Origin: Glandiceps talaboti
Taxonomy: Eukaryota; Hemichordata; Enteropneusta; Spengelidae
DNA: 64,000 nt
NCBI RefSeq assembly: GCF_964340395.1
Contig: NC_135558.1
Span: 9,156,501-9,220,500 of the forward strand
Direction of reading: 5' to 3'
The notes beneath the pieces are model-generated. The model searched no databases. It was not told where the DNA came from and saw nothing but the letters and a program-made list of their open reading frames with translations. A program made the translations under genes and the position numbers. Below, one piece after another: positions 26,701 to 35,081 of this stretch (positions are counted from its first letter, which is position 1; each line of letters opens with the position of its first letter).

Positions 26701-29700
26701 CAAATTCAAACAAACAAACAAACAAACAAACAGAAGCATTTTGGGGTAAATTTGCTATTTTGGATAAATATGTGTAATAATAAGAGAACCCTATTATAAT
26801 GCCAGTGTAACATATTCCCAAGTATTTGTATTTCTGCTTGTAGTGATTTCTGCTGCAGTTTTCACTTACTTTTTTTGTGACATTATTATATTGTTTGAGA
26901 AAACACTACAAGCACTGGATTATGCAAATACTCAGAGGATGCCACACTGGCACTATTCATGACTTTCTTTTCAATTCATTTCAGTTGTTACTTAATCTAC
27001 CTCATCAAGCTCTCTCATTGGTGGAAAAAAGTATGACAAGAGTCCTAGCACACGGTATGTGTTGGATGTGGAAATTTTTGGGATTAGTGGGGGGGGGGGG
27101 GTCACTTTCCTTGAGAAAATCAAAATATCTCAAAGCTTTGCCATATGAAAGCTTCAAATGTCGTGATTTTGTTTTCTTGTTTTCAAGAAAATTAAGTTTT
27201 TATCTTTACATGCAGTAAAGACATGGTTTTGCCGCCATTTTGAATCCAATATGGCTAAGTCTTTATGTAATTCTCATTTCTGTTCCAAAAGTTTGCACAG
27301 TGGCACAGATTTACTTATTAATTTTAAATTTGAATTGGTTAAAAAATTACCTAAGTGAAGTTTGAGCAAACAGTTTTTATAAGGGTTTTAGAATTATATT
27401 TTCAGGGCATTTTTACATCAACCTGTTTATATTTGCAAATTGGGTTAGGAGGTATTACTTTTGGTCAAAAACTGCTGGCCTTATGGTAATGATACTTTGT
27501 TGAGATGTTACAGTTACTTTAGATATCGATCGAGTTTGGGAATTGTTCAAAGTAAATTGACAGCTGAGAATGGATTTCAGTATAGTCAGCTTTGCTACAT
27601 ACAACACTGCGAGTCTGTGTTCAAGTTAAAGGCACATGATTCAATCCCAGGATCTTACATTGGCGCAACTGTAAACTTAGATATTTTCACTACTAGAAAT
27701 TTTTGCAATTTTACTGCCTTCAGCTAGTTCTCAAAGATTAATTTTTTACTAATTACTACTAATCACCAGATTGGTACACTGTGTTTATGTACAAGAAGGC
27801 ATGTTTAGTCACTACTTAGTTTTGTGTTTTTTGTTTTCCAGTAAAGTAAGCAAAAAGATAAAACACTTTCTCTATGTGTCACACTCATTTACAGTGTTCA
27901 TATCAAGTATACTCAATCAATGGCTGCTTTAATTATAAGCCCAGTATGTGGCTTTGCTAATGTAGTCAATTTGTAAACAGGGCTTTCTGTTAATGAACAG
28001 CAGACTGAATATAGTCAATGACAGCTGTCATAGCCATGGTTATATTTAGCTCTCAATGAGGTCTAGCCAATATTTTATGACATCTATGTTTACACTCAAA
28101 TCATTGACTATTTACTGGCTTTGTACTCCAAACATTGTGTACAGATTGATTACATCTAATACTGGATTGATAATTAACACAATTGAAACATTACTTTAAC
28201 ACTTGATATGGATGCTATAAATAATTCAGGGGAATCATGCAGATGTTTTGCTTGAGTGTTATGTGTTGTAATTTGTGTACAGCTGTGCCAGACAACTGTC
28301 TTTCACAAATTTTAATGCTTGTCCAGCAAGAGCCTTTACTGTACCAGTATGGGAAAAAAGCAAGCATACCCCACCCCCCTTCCTGCACCCCTCCCCTGTC
28401 CCTCCCCCACTGGATAGAAATGCAATTCTGAAGATAATAATAAATAATAAATATTTATTTAGACTGATAGCCTCATAGAAAAAAGCTTTTTTTTGTGACT
28501 GTCAATTAAAATATCAATTTTTTTTACTCCTATTTCAACATCAACACATCAATTGCTGATAAGTTGATAAGTTACTTTTTTCCATACACCTGACCACCTG
28601 TGTCTTTGTCTGTTTCTATTCCCTGTAGTAATTAAAATCATTTCAAACTCACAAGCTGGTGAAATCAAACAGAAAGATAAATTTATGATTCAATAAAATA
28701 AGCTATTCCCATTTATTATGTGAATTGCAATTCATCCATAAAAAGACATTATGTTAAAATGTAGAATAAAAGATAATAATCGCCAATAAAATATACACTA
28801 GCTTGTAGTCTAGAATCCAGTCATATGAGGATTTTTGCTTTTGCCATTCCCTAATCTGATTAAAATCCGTTGCAATTTCTTTTTGGCTGTTACGTTTACT
28901 GTCGTTTGTTCTTTTATGAGTGTTTGTTACATACATCAGACACAATACCATAGGTTTCCCTAGCCACACGAGAGTACTGAGTGAATTCACTCAACCAATG
29001 AAAATGCATAATACACCAAAACATACAGGTACAGTACTTCAGAGTGCTCTGTTCAAAAAGAGCATGTGCACAGAGCACAGAGCACAGACAACGATGTTAT
29101 TATAGTTTGGTGGTTCTCTCTCTTTCAATTTTGAATGTTGAGTGTTATATTATAAAACGGATTCTGATTGGCTACTCGTATGAGATTAGGTTCGGGGAAA
29201 ACCTATGGTATTGTGTCAGATGTATGTAACGATTACTCACACAAAAAAAAAAAAAATGACAGTAAATGTAACAGCCAAAAAGAAATTGCGACATGTACAC
29301 TACATCAGATTTTAATCAGACTGTCTTATCCCCTACTATGGTTTGCCTTCTGCTAGCGAATGCTTACTTCAATGGAACTGTTCGTCCAGAGAACAGGAGC
29401 AAATTCTTACTCGGTTTTGAATTTGTCCTGCTGTGAGATGATGTAAGTAGAGTCAACACATGATTATGAAAATTCACTATCAAATCTATCAAGGCCTTTT
29501 AGACAATAGATCATATTTTTTTATTTTTGTGTTAATTTCATTGTCTTTTCTGTCTAGGCACCCAGTATGACAAGTGCTGTGTACAGCTGTTGTTGGCAAA
29601 ATGCCAGCTAGCTTGTAATCCTCCAAATCAACCCAACAGCCGGAAAGATGGTAAATATAGAATACTGTGAATTTGTCACGTTTGTGTAGTCATGAATTTT

Positions 29701-30957
29701 TGAAGTCTGATTTTTGTCACTCATGAGTACAATTTTTTAATAGTATGAATTTATGAATAATATAACTAGCATTAGATTGGCATTGCATTGAGTAATCGGG
29801 GTTGAACTGACAATACAAATCAAAATCTAGAATAAAATATTTTGTTATCTTTTTATATTTTGTCATAAATTTGGAGGAAATAACCTTTTATGTTTGGTGG
29901 AAAAAATCAATTTACATGTTTAATTCCCACATAAATCATAAATAGATAACCGAATTGTTCTGTGGATTTGTAGTCTGTAGGACATGATGTATCACCATGT
30001 GATGTTATCAACTGATTCACTGATTTGAGAATCCTGATTAGGGCTGAAAAACACAATGTATCTTACAGATTTGTACAGTATATGCGACTGATTTCTGTCA
30101 GAAAAACTTCCAAAATTATGGGATTCATGTTGTGAGCTGTAAAACAACTGTATCCGGCAGTTGGTAGAAACTGCAGTTTAATGTTTCAACTAGGTTGCAG
30201 AGACGTAAACTTTTAGCAAAGATTAATTCATTTCATTGTTGCTATGTACATTGTGTATTTTGAATCAAAAATACATTTTCCAACGTAACATAATTTCACT
30301 TTTTTGACATACTTTTCCATGAGACTGGGTCTGCTGACAATCCTCCTTTGACATTGCCATGGATGGCTATGAACATTTCAAACCCCCACTTAATATCTAT
30401 CCCTGCAATGATTTTGTGTGTGATGTCACTGAATTCAAACTGCATTCATTGAGTCAACCAGTTTTGTTGGTACAAGGTGGTTGATTGTATTATTTTGTTT
30501 CTTGAAGCATTAATGTCTGCTGTGAGAATCCTAAATGAAGTCTGTGATGGCCTACAGAAGACAGAAGCCCACTGTAAACTGAAAGAAGTCTTTTATTTAC
30601 AGGTAAGAGTGTGAGTGAAACTGAAAAAAGCCTTTTATTAACAACCTAGCATTCAAGTGACACAGAGAGAAGTATTTTATTGTACGTTAAAGTTCAACTG
30701 AAACTGAATGTTATATGAAAAAAATATCCCTCATGCAGCTAGTGCAGGTCAAACTAATGTGTAATTTGTTTGTGCTCGATCTTGAGTCTTACCTAAAATA
30801 TTCATTTTTTAAAACTTTTTTTTCTTTAATTCATCTACAGGCCAGGATTTACAATGAACTTGGTTACCAAGCTGAGCGTAACAAGTGTGCATTACAGTTT
30901 AGACAACTTGACCAACAGTTTCCATCATCTGTATGTCCTCCCCTATCTACACTGTAA
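31..30957 (+). CDS. ANAPC5: Anaphase-promoting complex subunit 5 (3' 14 exons)
   Basis: Scaffold subunit of the APC/C ubiquitin ligase, built of TPR-type helical repeats. Coding exons read by eye: 31-132, 514-701, 1863-1944, 2448-2540, 2771-2838, 3365-3478, 4709-4919, 25057-25178, 25603-25719, 26125-26272, 26985-27054, 29558-29650, 30508-30602, 30841-30957 (TAA). All junctions are GT-AG and the phases join without a break into 539 codons. Recognised segments include [32 protein letters not shown] joined to LWMLVEQQ, and a terminal [18 protein letters not shown]; these follow vertebrate APC5 in order. The human protein is about 755 aa, so roughly the first 215-230 residues lie before the window. 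The 20-kb intron 4920-25056 hosts three antisense C1q genes. The last 19 codons are also the first copy of a minisatellite. Confidence 0.95.
809..925. mobile_element. Foldback/MITE-like element
   Basis: Arms of about 40 bp: TTTGCACTCATGCTTGCAGT at 821-840 and its inverse at 891-915 around a short loop. Diverged relatives lie at about 26835-26945, 54670-54740 and 63060-63185. Confidence 0.65.
1387..1524. mobile_element. Foldback/MITE-like element
   Basis: Near-perfect inverted arms of about 45-50 bp: AATGTACGTCCTCCCAGTCC at left, GGCTGGGAGGGCGTACATT at right, with inverted AAGCAAACTTTG inside. It lies in an ANAPC5 intron. Confidence 0.75.
2060..2321. mobile_element. MITE, family with GGGAACTT..AAGTTCCC ends, copy 1
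   Basis: About 260 bp, ending GCAAGTTCCCTATT, and matching 17364-17621 in opposite orientation along its length (shared GTTACCCTGACCATTGTGG, TCTGAGCATG). Opposite-orientation copies with terminal inverted repeats support a DNA transposon derivative. Confidence 0.75.
2860..3100. repeat. Dispersed CTTCAAGGTCAAAT-type repeat
   Basis: Twice TTGACCT..CTTCAAGGTC(A/G)AAT, with TTGAGATACCATT and TTGTGCACCAAGCTTG. Fragments of the same style occur at 33000-33110, 33620-33740 and 33860-34210 in both orientations. Confidence 0.5.
3186..3247. repeat. Trinucleotide microsatellite (GGT/GGC/GAT)n
   Basis: GTGGTGGTGG, GGCGGCGGCGG and GATGATGATGATG runs, in an ANAPC5 intron. Confidence 0.95.
4112..4323. mobile_element. 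Long-armed MITE, 212 bp, copy 1
   Basis: Inverted arms of about 60 bp: AGACTCTCTCACAGTCCTCG at left and CGAGGACTGTGAGAGAGTCT at right, continuing through GTTGTTTTGTATGTACC and its inverse. A relative lies at 59884-60194. Confidence 0.85.
4360..4708 (+). repeat. Decayed tandem copies of an ANAPC5 acceptor/exon edge
   Basis: The stretch around the acceptor of exon 4709-4919 (GAGGGCGCTGTTC, AAAGGTCTATT, TATGCAGTCA, AACAACAGTGCAGAG) recurs in degraded form starting near 4360, 4481 and 4592, before the functional copy near 4664. This looks like local tandem duplication with only the last copy kept as exon. Confidence 0.6.
4988..5116. mobile_element. MITE-like foldback, TTCTTCATTCAGCC family
   Basis: Arms TTTTCTTCATTCAGCCAA and TTGGCTGAATGAAGAAAAAT, with inner inverted GGGGCTTTGTCACT. 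Related copies lie in intron 3 of each C1q gene (about 7784-7895, 13350-13460, 20556-20666). Confidence 0.75.
5678..5815. repeat. (GA)n-rich microsatellite with GACA variants
   Basis: Interrupted GA repeat followed by G-rich tract. Confidence 0.95.
6050..7182. other. 3' flank of C1q copy A with tandem repeats
   Basis: No gene seen. About 6285-6610 carries three to four diverged copies of a unit of roughly 105 bp with ATGGTTACCATGGTTA-type cores and GACCACACATGAACTT. 6840-7160 matches the 3' flanks of B and C, so it is part of the ancestral duplicated unit. Likely holds the 3' UTR of copy A. Confidence 0.6.
7183..9401 (-). CDS. Secreted collagen-gC1q protein, copy A
   Basis: Coding exons on the minus strand: 9401-9233, 8813-8715, 7718-7183; all introns are phase 1, giving 267 aa. 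Residues 1-20 are a hydrophobic signal peptide ([14 protein letters not shown]...). Cys26 and Cys30 (QCLSIC) could link chains. Residues 39-131 form 31 uninterrupted Gly-X-Y triplets once the three exons are joined, which strongly supports these splice sites. Residues about 134-267 are a gC1q/TNF-like head ([24 protein letters not shown] end). The exon begins one base before ATG after a TTTCAG acceptor. Known family members are secreted trimeric pattern-recognition or complement-like lectins; ligand here unknown. The gene lies antisense inside an ANAPC5 intron. A is the divergent member of the trio: it differs from B and C in the signal peptide, collagen and head. Confidence 0.9.
7784..7895. 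mobile_element. Same foldback family in C1q A intron
   Basis: CATTCAGATGAGGAAAATAT, AGGGGGCTTTTTCACTGC and the inverse AGTAACAAACCCC. Its equivalent sits at the same place in B (13350-13460) and C (20556-20666), so the insertion predates all three genes' divergence. Confidence 0.6.
8855..8961. repeat. Tandem repeat, 46 bp x 2.3, in C1q A intron
   Basis: TGCTACATTTCATTGTCTGG then TTTAACAAAAAT(C/A)TTACTAACA, repeated. Not present at this place in B or C. Confidence 0.8.
9088..9232 (-). repeat. Short collagen cassette array, copy A intron 2
   Basis: Two extra units follow the exon-2 donor, separated by 21-nt donor-to-acceptor linkers. The first is a clean 63-bp phase-1 Gly-X-Y unit ending CAAT|GTAAG; the second loses the pattern. 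This is the smaller and probably more ancestral form of the B/C array. Confidence 0.6.
10819..10915 (-). other. Probable noncoding 5' exon of C1q copy A
   Basis: On the minus strand the sequence ends in a CTCAAAG|GTAAGTTT donor whose surrounding 60-90 bases are recognisably shared with the matching positions upstream of copies B and C. Conservation of both donor and exon body in the divergent copy A argues for a real untranslated first exon joined to the acceptor at 9403. The upstream limit is a guess. Confidence 0.5.
11290..11790. repeat. C1q-flank repeat module, upstream of copy A
   Basis: Two diverged copies of a module of about 180-250 bp, recognised by TTTCTCACG(C), CTCAGAAATAC..GATA, and GACAAGT..TGTAGACAT. 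The same module recurs upstream of B and C. It lies 5' of gene A (minus strand). Confidence 0.55.
12751..15143 (-). CDS. Secreted collagen-gC1q protein, copy B
   Basis: Same architecture as copy A: exons 15143-14975, 14351-14253, 13286-12751, all phase 1, 267 aa. Signal peptide ([14 protein letters not shown]...), QCLSIC cysteine pair, 31 Gly-X-Y triplets, then a gC1q head. By hand comparison, the protein equals copy C outside residues 188-212 and 244-253 of the head, where 18 residues differ (for example [15 protein letters not shown] here against [15 protein letters not shown] in C). Intron 14974-14352 contains an array of degenerate collagen units (separate entry). A conserved noncoding 5' exon probably precedes it at about 15602-15655. 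The head residues differing between copies suggest different ligands, but this is inference. Confidence 0.9.
14352..14974 (-). repeat. Array of eight collagen cassette units, copy B intron 2
   Basis: Reading the minus strand from the exon-2 donor, about eight units of 54-63 bp (collagen Gly-X-Y coding or its decayed form) alternate with 21-nt linkers. Linkers begin GTAAGAA (donor-like, in five of them; one starts GTAAC and two start ATAAG) and end CTCTATCAG or CTCTACCAG (acceptor-like). Most units are phase-1 symmetric, so any one could be spliced between exons 2 and 3 and keep the frame. Some linkers read through in frame (KNC.LS); others hold a TGA. A higher-order period of 159 bp (75+84) is duplicated within the array. 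The last unit is truncated and runs into the real exon-3 acceptor. Confidence 0.7.
15602..15655 (-). other. Probable noncoding 5' exon of C1q copy B
   Basis: Minus-strand donor CACCAAG|GTAAGTTA at 15602/15601, with a TATA-like box about 25-30 bp upstream of the proposed start. The same block lies upstream of A and C. It would splice to the acceptor one base before the ATG at 15143. The transcription start is inferred, not seen. Confidence 0.5.
15678..15683 (-). promoter_or_regulatory. TATA-like box, C1q copy B
   Basis: TATAAA on the minus strand, about 25-30 bp upstream of the proposed noncoding exon. Copy C keeps it at 22885-22890; copy A does not show a TATAAA at the equivalent place. Confidence 0.35.
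15682..17130. repeat. Tandem duplication, about 780 bp, between C1q B and C
   Basis: 15682-16461 is repeated in direct orientation from 16462, starting AGTTTGGCTTCAACTCAG in both. Each copy includes the minisatellite of about 28 bp (six units at 15907-16077, three to four at 16685-16772; core CACTAAATAAATCA with CTCCTCCCC) and a flank module. The second copy of the duplication is slightly shorter. Confidence 0.8.
16180..17790. repeat. C1q-flank repeat modules upstream of copy B
   Basis: At least three copies (about 16200-16390, 16900-17085, 17190-17345) of the module with CACGCCTGTTTGTTTCTCAG and AACAAGTCTTTTGGTAGACA, followed by GTGTCACTTTCAGCAACTTG near 17697. It includes (TTTG)n tracts at 16408-16460 and 17110-17133 and an inserted MITE at 17364-17621. 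Confidence 0.6.
17364..17621. mobile_element. MITE, family with GGGAACTT..AAGTTCCC ends, copy 2
   Basis: Flanks read AATAGGGAACTTACAA at left and TTGCAAGTTCCCTATT at right. It is the inverse of 2060-2321 and is inserted among the C1q-flank repeats. Confidence 0.75.
17963..18837. mobile_element. Non-autonomous inverted-repeat element with nested MITE
   Basis: Outer arms: GGGTATGAGGTGACCAATTA (from about 17992) against TAATTGGGCACCTCATACCC (about 18791-18811), extending to ACTACTGTA / TACAGCAGT. Inside is a second inverted pair at 18228-18643: GGTATATAAGACCCCA against GGGGTCTTACATACC, with GAGACT / GTCTC-rich arms. One element has inserted into the other; no transposase reading frame is seen. 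Confidence 0.65.
19957..22349 (-). CDS. Secreted collagen-gC1q protein, copy C
   Basis: Exons 22349-22181, 21557-21459, 20492-19957 on the minus strand, phase 1, 267 aa, offset by exactly 7206 bp from copy B. Signal peptide, QCLSIC, the Gly-X-Y tract, introns and the first 70 residues encoded after the collagen junction (through GIYYFS) read the same as copy B. Head residues 188-212 and 244-253 differ and in part resemble copy A: NQGF..TSWPVN is shared with A, whereas B has [12 protein letters not shown]. This mosaic pattern suggests gene conversion from an A-like donor, selection, or both. The gene lies antisense in the same ANAPC5 intron; the ANAPC5 exon at 25057 lies about 2.7 kb beyond its 5' end. 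Confidence 0.9.
21558..22180 (-). repeat. Array of eight collagen cassette units, copy C intron 2
   Basis: Same array as in copy B, apparently base for base, including the lost donors and the internal 159-bp duplication. The identity dates the array's growth and decay to before the B/C duplication, or shows homogenisation since. Confidence 0.7.
22809..22865 (-). other. Probable noncoding 5' exon of C1q copy C
   Basis: Near-identical to the block upstream of copy B, with the same CACCAAG|GTAAGTTA donor, 7207 bp away. It would splice to the acceptor just upstream of ATG 22349. Confidence 0.5.
22885..22890 (-). promoter_or_regulatory. TATA-like box, C1q copy C
   Basis: Same TATAAA and surrounding sequence as copy B, as expected from the recent segmental duplication. 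Confidence 0.35.
23230..23545. repeat. C1q-flank repeat modules upstream of copy C
   Basis: Two short copies with CCGTTTCTTTCTCAG(A/G)AATACAAT, ending GTCTTCAGTTTCAGCAATTTG. Same family as upstream of A and B. Confidence 0.5.
23640..24860. repeat. Tandem array, unit about 145 bp, about 8 copies
   Basis: Units share GAAGTGTGTACCACTAACAT, AATGCTGAAAAGTCTACAC and a TGCAGTGGTATGTCAAC segment. Starts of the GAAAAGTCTACAC core are spaced about 136-151 bp. The last copies are more diverged. It lies 200 bp before ANAPC5 exon 25057-25178 and 5' of C1q copy C. Confidence 0.85.
25940..26027. repeat. (TG)n/(TCTG)n microsatellite
   Basis: TATATATA, TGTGTG, TCTGTCTG and TGTGTC runs, 100 bp before ANAPC5 exon 26125. 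Confidence 0.95.
26273..29557. other. ANAPC5 introns around exon 26985-27054
   Basis: No gene. A diverged foldback relative of 809-925 at about 26835-26945, a segment at 27900-28160 related to 34600-34870 in the same orientation (GTCAATTTGTAAAC, TATGACAT.TATGTTTAC-like), and the MITE at 28853. Confidence 0.5.
28853..29325. mobile_element. MITE with ATCTGATTAAAATCC ends, copy 1
   Basis: Inverted arms of about 120 bp: TCTGATTAAAATCCGTTGCA at left and its inverse at right (CATCAGATTTTAATCAGA), with inner CACAATACCATAGGTTT and its inverse AAACCTATGGTATTGTG. In an ANAPC5 intron. Confidence 0.8.
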
Positions 30958-32678
30958 CAGACAACTTGACCAGCAGTTTCCATCATCTGTATGTCCTCCC
31001 CTATCTACACTGTAACAGACAACTTGACCAGCAGATTCCATTGTCTGTCTGTTCTCCGGCCACCATCGGCACTATAACAAACAACTTGACCAGCAGTTTC
31101 CATCATCTGTCTGTCCTCCCCTATCTACACTGTAACAAACAACTTGACCAGCAGATTCCATTGTCTGTCTGTCCTCCCCTATCTACACTGTAACAAACAA
31201 CTTGACCAGCAGATTCCATTGTCTGTCTGTCCTCCCCTATCTACACTGTAACAGACAACTTGACCAGCAGTTTCCATCATCTGTATGTCCTCCCCTATCT
31301 ACACTGTAACAAACAACTTGACCAGCAGATTCCATTGTCTGTCTGTCCTCCCCTATCTACACTGTAACAGACAACTTGACCAGCAGATTCCATTGTCTGT
31401 CTGTCCTCCCCTATCTACACTGTAACAAACAACTTGACCAACAGATTCCATTGTCTGTCTCTCCTCCCCTATATACACTTTAACAGACAACTTGACCAGC
31501 AGATTCCATTGTCTGTCTGTCCTCCCCTATCTACACTGTAACAGACAACTTGACCAGCAGATTCCATTGTCTGTCTGTCCTCCCCTATCTACACTGTAAC
31601 AGACAACTTGACCAGCAGATTCCATTGTCTGTCTGTCCTCCCCTATATACACTTTAACAGACAACTTGACCAGCAGATTCCATTGTCTGTCTGTCCTCCC
31701 CTATCTACACTGTAACAAACAACTTGACCAACAGTTTCCATTGTCTGTCTGTCCTCCCCTATCTACACTGTAACAGACAACTTGACCAGCAGATTCCATT
31801 GTCTGTCTGTCCTCCCCTATCTACACTGTAACAAACAACTTGACCAACAGATTCCATTGTCTGTCTCTCCTCCCCTATATACACTTTAACAGACAACTTG
31901 ACCAGCAGATTCCATTGTCTGTCTGTCCTCCCCTATCTACACTGTAACAGACAACTTGACCAGCAGATTCCATTGTCTGTCTGTCCTCCCCTATATACAC
32001 TTTAACAGACAACTTGACCAGCAGATTCCATTGTCTGTCTGTCCTCCCCTATCTACACTGTAACAAACAACTTGACCAACAGTTTCCATTGTCTGTCTGT
32101 CCTCCCCTATCTACACTTTAACAGACAACTTGACCAGCAGATTCCATTGTCTGTCTGTCCTCCCCTATCTACACTGTAACAGACAACTTGACCAGCAGAT
32201 TCCATTGTCTGTCTGTCCTCCCCTATATACACTTTAACAGACAACTTGACCAGCAGATTCCATTGTCTGTCTGTTCTCCCCTATCTACACTATAACAGAC
32301 AACTTGACCAGCAGATTCCATTGTCTGTCTGTCCTCCCCTATCTACACTGTAACAAACAACTTGACCAGCAGATTCCATTGTCTGTCTGTCCTCCCCTAT
32401 CTACACTATAACAGACAACTTGACCAGCAGTTTCCATTGTCTGTCTGTCCTCCCCTATATACACTGTAACAAACAACTTGACCAACAGATTCCATTGTCT
32501 GTCTGTCCTCCCCTATCTACACTGTAACAAACAACTTGACCAGCAGTTTCCATCATCTGTCTGTCCTCCCCTATCTACACTATAACAGACAACTTGACCA
32601 ACAGATTCCATTGTCTGTCTGTCCTCCCCTATCTACACTGTAACAGACAACTTGACCAACAGTTTCCATTGTTGTCCT
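30901..32678 (+). repeat. 58-bp minisatellite born from the last ANAPC5 codons
   Basis: About 30 copies of a 58-bp unit (AGACAACTTGACCAGCAG.. to CCCCTATCTACACTGTAAC). Copy 1 is coding: it spans the last 18-19 codons and the TAA stop at 30955-30957. Because the unit contains the stop, the protein ends in the first copy and the rest is 3' UTR or beyond. Two main variants alternate (TTTCCATCATCTGTATG and ATTCCATTGTCTGTCTG), hinting at higher-order spread. Confidence 0.92.
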
Positions 32679-32848
32679 AAAAGAGATGTATACACAAAAT
32701 TATCAAACATAATCAGTCAAATTAGCTAGTACACACATCGATCTTTGGTATTAACATTATTTTATTGAATCACTCTCACTATGAGTAGTATGCTCCATGT
32801 ATACTCAATGTGATCATGTGTTGTTTGACAAAACTGACTTTCATCTTG

Positions 32849-32854
32849 AATAAA
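32849..32854 (+). terminator. Candidate poly(A) signal of ANAPC5
   Basis: First AATAAA after the minisatellite in the gene's orientation. If used, the 3' UTR would be about 1.9 kb and mostly repeat. Confidence 0.35.
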
Positions 32855-34205
32855 ATATAGTGCCACTGGCATTGTAACACAACTGTACAGTTTATGTGTT
32901 ATTTTTTTTAATGTATATCCACATGTACAGTAACCCAGACAGACATATAACATGAATGTTTGCAACACATATGGCCACCATTCAGCCATTATCACAAAGG
33001 TTGTGAAACAAAGTGACTTGCATATGCCTACTATAGCATCTGACATTTGTGCCAGGTTTGGTTGGAATAGGCCCATGGATGTCTGAGATACAGAGGGTAA
33101 TGGATGTGTTTAGTAGTCTCATATAACTTGATTGAACTTTTATAGTTCAGTTGTGCTGTAAACTGTTACCAAGCAACACTGACAGTAGATTTGATAATGG
33201 ACCCATAAACAAGTAGTTGTAAATTATCCTATTAAAGTTTGTAATGGTTTTATTTGAACAATTTCCAAACTAGACATCCAAAGGAACATTCCCATCAAAT
33301 AATGAGAGAGACAGTCGGTCCAGGGGTTTTGACTGTTTAATGCACATACAGACACATAGACAAACATTTCACCATGCCTGTAGCACTATGGAACCTCAGT
33401 TGGGATGTGCTAAATACATATACTAGTACACCAAAATGATCAAACATATCATGTCAAATCAACTAGTCCACATGTTGATCTTTGATAACATTATTTGTGA
33501 AAATAACATGCCAGCAGTCCTGTTTCATTTCATTGAGATAGTTATCAAGAAACACATATTAGACCCAACAGACAAAGTTAATGGGGCAGCTGCATTAAGT
33601 TTTGTCTTGTCCATCCTTGTATGGCCACCTACTTCTCAAACATGCATAGGCCAATTTCAATCAAACCTTCAACAAATGTCATGTGCTATAGTCAACATAG
33701 GCATGTCACTTTGTTCCATGACCTTTGTGATAATGGCCTTTGCCATTTTGTTGTAAAAATTCACATTTTGTCAATGAACACCACAAACTTAACAGATTTT
33801 ATTCATATGTCTACAGCCATGTCATCAATTGCAAGCTTTCTATGAATGATACTTTGAACATGACCTTCATCTTCAAAGTCGAATAGGCATGAATGTTTGA
33901 ATTGCATATGCACACCTCTGAGATACATCGGCCAATGATGGTTGCAGAATGGCAGCCAAATTTACTGTGATAGTACACACTAACGCTTCATTTGAGTGTC
34001 TACTCCCATGATATCCATAATGAGCTTTCTAATGAGACATTGACCTTTGTCAGGTCAAATAACACAAAATTAATCATGGTGTATATGTACACCACTGAGA
34101 TGCATTGGCCAGTTTTAACCAAACCTGGCACAACTGTCAATACAGGTATCCAAATACATACATTGCTTTGTTTAACGATTTTTGTGATAATGATTGATTG
34201 GCTGC

Positions 34206-34385
34206 CTTGTCATAACAGTCTATAGAATTATAGTAATTAGCGTGCATAACAATCTATGAAACTACGGTCAAATTAGTATGCATAACAATCTAAGGAAATA
34301 TGGTAATTAGTCCAATTAGTATGCATAGCAATCTATGGAAATATGGTAAATAGTCGAATTAGTATGCATAACAATGTACAGAATG
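34206..34385. repeat. Tandem repeat, about 48 bp x 4
   Basis: Diverged units with AATTAGTATGCATAACAATC and GGAAATATGGTAA. No gene. Confidence 0.75.
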
Positions 34386-34908
34386 CGTATTGGTACATTA
34401 TAATGTGATTTCACTAGTTCCATTTATTTCATTTACAGTCATTGAGACAAAGTTGTTTAAAAAGTAACAAATATGCTAATGAGGCAAATCAGTACGCATT
34501 ATATTTTAGTCCAAAGTGATTATCATGTACACTGTGTTGATTAGATTGTTAACCTCTACAACTCATAACAGCCACTTAAAAATGTGTCCTTGCTTGCCAC
34601 AATCATTTGTAGCATCCATATCAGGCGTAAAATAACACTAACATGTGGCCTTTCTCTCTGCAGTCAATTTGTAAACAATGTCAGATAACAAGCAGAAACT
34701 GTGTAATGAGAGGCCCACAACTGTGATTATCCACAACTCTATTAAAGTGAGACAAGACATCTTATGACATTTATTTTTACTCTCTAGTCGCTTTAATTGT
34801 ACTGGTAACATTGTTTACAGATTTATTTCCACCACATACTGGGCTGATAATTACTGATAGCTGAGACTATTTTGGCGATAGGAGACCAAAATTATTTGAT
34901 CAGCAATC

Positions 34909-35081
34909 AGATTAAAATCCTCAGTGAGCAGAAATTCGTTTGAATGGGCGCCATCTCAGATGTAGGGAAGGCTAAAAACGTAAACATGTACTACGAAGGT
35001 CAATTAAAGCTAAATAACGAAGGTAAGATAGCAACGCACGATTAGCCGACATCTACATCGGATTTTAATCAGATTGGTTAC
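34909..35081. mobile_element. MITE with ATCTGATTAAAATCC ends, copy 2
   Basis: CAATCAGATTAAAATCC at left and GGATTTTAATCAGATTGG at right; about 170 bp. Ends are related to 28853-29325. Confidence 0.65.

Noticed and set aside
30933-31193. Reading frames and a CRISPR-like look in the 58-bp array
   Set aside because: Units are directly adjacent with no spacers, in an animal genome, and derive from the ANAPC5 end; this is a minisatellite.
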